Source: Actinospineispora acaciae DSM 45401
GTDB lineage: Bacteria > Actinomycetota > Actinomycetes > Mycobacteriales > Pseudonocardiaceae
Reading direction: 5' to 3'
Assembly: GCF_000620785.1 (NCBI RefSeq)
Contig: NZ_JIAI01000014.1
Coordinates: 124,001-188,000 of the forward strand
Length of the DNA stretch: 64,000 nucleotides
The translations under genes were made by a program, and so were the position numbers. Under the pieces are notes generated by a model. It ran no database searches, had not been told where the DNA came from, and was given only the letters and a program-made list of their open reading frames with translations. The first letter of the stretch is position 1, and every line of letters starts with the position of its first letter. Below, piece by piece: positions 63,704-64,000 of the stretch.

Positions 63704-64000
63704 TCAGATCCGAGCGCGGGCCTCGGGCGACCGCGACGCCGTCGGGTTCGACCAGTTGCGGCCGAACGCCCGGCGCCGCATCGGCGGCAGCAACGCGCAG
63801 GCCCGCAGGAACGCCCGGAAGCCGAGCCGGCGCAGGCGGCCGCTGGTGACGGCGAGGTCGTGGTTGCGCATCGAGTGGCGGACGGCGGCGAACGCATAGT
63901 CGCGCATCCGCGCCTCGAACTCGCGCACCGCGTCCGGCAGCGCGCGTTCGCCCCGGTGCACCGAGGCCAGCGCGCGGGACAGGTGCTGGGCGTCGCGCAG
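63704..64000 (-). CDS. FAD-dependent monooxygenase, C-terminal fragment
   Basis: The minus-strand gene continues beyond the window; about 98 residues are visible. LRDAQHLSRALASVHRGERAL is the conserved C-terminal helix of class A FAD monooxygenases (as in PHBH-like and tetracycline-type hydroxylases), followed by DAVREFEARMRDYAFAAVRHS and a basic tail. The FAD- and NADPH-binding regions are missing from view. It converges on the YcaO gene; whether it belongs to that biosynthetic locus cannot be decided. Confidence 0.7.
   Translation of the reverse strand: MRDAQHLSRALASVHRGERALPDAVREFEARMRDYAFAAVRHSMRNHDLAVTSGRLRRLGFRAFLRACALLPPMRRRAFGRNWSNPTASRSPEARARI

Overview
The window is very GC-rich with strong G/C third-position codon bias and many GTG starts. 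It comes from an actinomycete, most likely a Pseudonocardiaceae-type organism. The best anchor is a housekeeping block that parallels the Mycobacterium tuberculosis Rv1002c-Rv1018c neighbourhood: glmU-prs, rplY-pth, a Pks16-like acyl-AMP ligase, ABC-F-ispE-ksgA-rpfB-tatD-metG, rsmI and a protein O-mannosyltransferase. Taxonomy is inferred from gene content and order only.

Layout. 1-9.3 kb: the end of a PQQ-type sugar dehydrogenase-like gene, a Wzz-like membrane protein with a repeat-rich tail, a PIG-L deacetylase, a desaturase-TetR pair behind overlapping palindromes, tRNA-Gln(UUG), a small HTH protein, an anti-sigma-type ATPase, a DUF4142 protein and a ferric-reductase-like flavoprotein. 9.3-18.6 kb is an accessory stretch: a frameshifted NlpC/P60-like hydrolase coupled to a DUF222/HNH protein, a divergent glutamyl-tRNA synthetase with a GNAT enzyme, an HxlR regulator, a type II restriction-modification pair, a TetR regulator divergent from a flavin oxidoreductase across a perfect 22-bp-arm inverted repeat, and an L,D-transpeptidase.

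18.8-36.5 kb: glmU-prs, then an inserted LysR/PHP-domain/MFS cluster and a diaminopimelate decarboxylase, then rplY-pth-PdxH-like, a second anti-sigma-type ATPase, a carboxymuconolactone decarboxylase-like protein, the acyl-AMP ligase, an M20 peptidase and several small unknowns. 36.6-40.3 kb: two paralogous membrane proteins with degenerate, catalytically dead kinase-like N-termini flank a lipoprotein gene. 40.4-48.6 kb is the ABC-F/ispE/ksgA/rpfB/tatD/metG block on the minus strand. 48.6-61.6 kb holds VOC proteins, rsmI, a quinone reductase/TetR pair, the mannosyltransferase, a VapBC-type toxin-antitoxin pair, a membrane metallophosphoesterase, a three-gene translationally coupled operon and an Rrf2-controlled NDH-2-like flavoprotein.

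61.6-64 kb is the most novel-looking region. A relatively AT-rich 500-bp stretch carries a tiny TTA-containing leader ORF. It precedes an unannotated 45-residue peptide gene with a strong ribosome-binding site, then a strong intercistronic hairpin, then a YcaO-domain cyclodehydratase-type enzyme with intact ATP-binding motifs. This looks like a precursor-plus-modifying-enzyme RiPP locus; a flavin monooxygenase gene converges on it and runs off the window.

Four near-identical long hairpins (at about 6.3, 14.2, 31.85 and 46.75 kb) form a dispersed family. Each contains the stop codon of at least one adjacent gene, and they are the most notable repeat structure in the window.
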